NCBI GenBank assembly: GCA_903829855.1
Contig: CAIKRN010000037.1
Location: 1-5,872, forward strand
Direction of reading: 5' to 3'
Source of the DNA: an uncultured Opitutia bacterium
GTDB lineage: Bacteria > Verrucomicrobiota > Verrucomicrobiia > Opitutales > UBA953
Length of the DNA stretch: 5,872 bases
Part shown: positions 5,684-5,872 of the stretch, one piece after another
How positions within the stretch are numbered: the first letter of the stretch is position 1
How the letters are laid out: the number at the start of each line of letters is the position of its first letter
Notes under the pieces: generated by a model
What the model was told of the DNA's origin: nothing
What the model saw: only the letters and a program-made list of their open reading frames with translations
Database searches by the model: none
Program-made: the position numbers and the translations under genes

Positions 5684-5872
5684 ATGTCGTCCAGCGTTCG
5701 TATCGCCTACGGGTCTTTAGTCGCACTTGGGATGACGGTCGCCCTCCCCGCCGCCGTGGATTACGACCGCGAAATCGCCCCACTCCTCTCGGAGCACTGC
5801 TTAAATTGCCACGGACCAGATGAGAAACAGCGCAAGGGTAAGCTGCGGCTCGATCAACGCGAATCTGCCACC
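5684..5872 (+). CDS. Planctomycete-type cytochrome c (PSCyt1) domain protein, N-terminal fragment
   Basis: Only the first 63 codons are in the window; the frame is open to the right edge. Residues 1-24 form a likely signal peptide ending LPAA. VDYDREIAPLLSEHC follows, then the CxxCH haem-binding motif Cys39-Leu-Asn-Cys42-His43 with GPD, and a KLRLDQRES segment. This order (DREI.PLLS..C..CHGPDE...KG.LRLD.R) is the typical start of PSCyt1 proteins. In Planctomycetota and Verrucomicrobiota these usually continue into DUF1549 and DUF1553 domains of large secreted proteins, often beside DUF1501 sulfatase-like genes. Their function is poorly known; haem binding is predicted from the motif. The ATG at 5684 is the preferred start, but an in-frame GTG at 5675 would add three residues (start, Pro, Leu). 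Neither has a Shine-Dalgarno sequence. The downstream domains cannot be seen here. Confidence 0.88.
   Translation, partial: MSSSVRIAYGSLVALGMTVALPAAVDYDREIAPLLSEHCLNCHGPDEKQRKGKLRLDQRESAT

Overview
The window looks like a chromosomal piece of a GC-rich bacterium of the Planctomycetota-Verrucomicrobiota-Chlamydiota group, most likely Verrucomicrobiota. The main pointer is the truncated gene at the right edge. It starts with a signal peptide and a CxxCH haem motif in the 'planctomycete-type cytochrome c' (PSCyt1) style, which is greatly expanded in those phyla. Start codons without a clear Shine-Dalgarno sequence and a large secreted protein with no recognisable family fit this picture. The lineage is inferred from content, not from a marker gene.

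Layout from left to right. (1) 1-181 holds a diverged inverted REP pair (21-86) and a rho-independent terminator (102-125, minus strand) for the next gene. (2) 182-1498, minus strand, is a complete RhlE-type DEAD-box RNA helicase. (3) 1499-1735 is the divergent intergenic region. It carries two arrays of a 7-bp repeat (GCGGTTR) facing each other as an inverted repeat. (4) 1736-3220, plus strand, is a complete APC-superfamily amino acid permease of the CAT/YfnA type. (5) 3221-3935 is a compact REP-RAYT-REP unit: a 146-residue Y1/HUH REP-associated tyrosine transposase flanked by two identical 95-bp direct copies of a palindromic element. (6) 3941-5557, minus strand, is a 538-residue secreted protein of unknown function. 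(7) 5684 to the right edge, plus strand, is the N-terminus of a secreted PSCyt1-type cytochrome protein, divergent from the previous gene.

The most interesting part is the REP/RAYT system. Each 95-bp element contains two REP units in opposite orientation. Each unit has GTAG at its outer foot followed by a 9-bp stem with a 3-nt loop. The two arms differ only at one base pair of the stem, and the change is compensatory. The 66-bp element at 21-86 has the same architecture with further changes, one of them again compensatory. All three elements lie at gene 3' ends, and one provides the stop codon of the transposase. This is the known REP/BIME-RAYT biology of proteobacteria with a specific sequence family, so it is a likely new instance rather than a wholly new mechanism.

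The host genes (helicase, permease, secreted protein, cytochrome protein) do not form an evident pathway. They alternate in orientation, and the window has no multi-gene operon.
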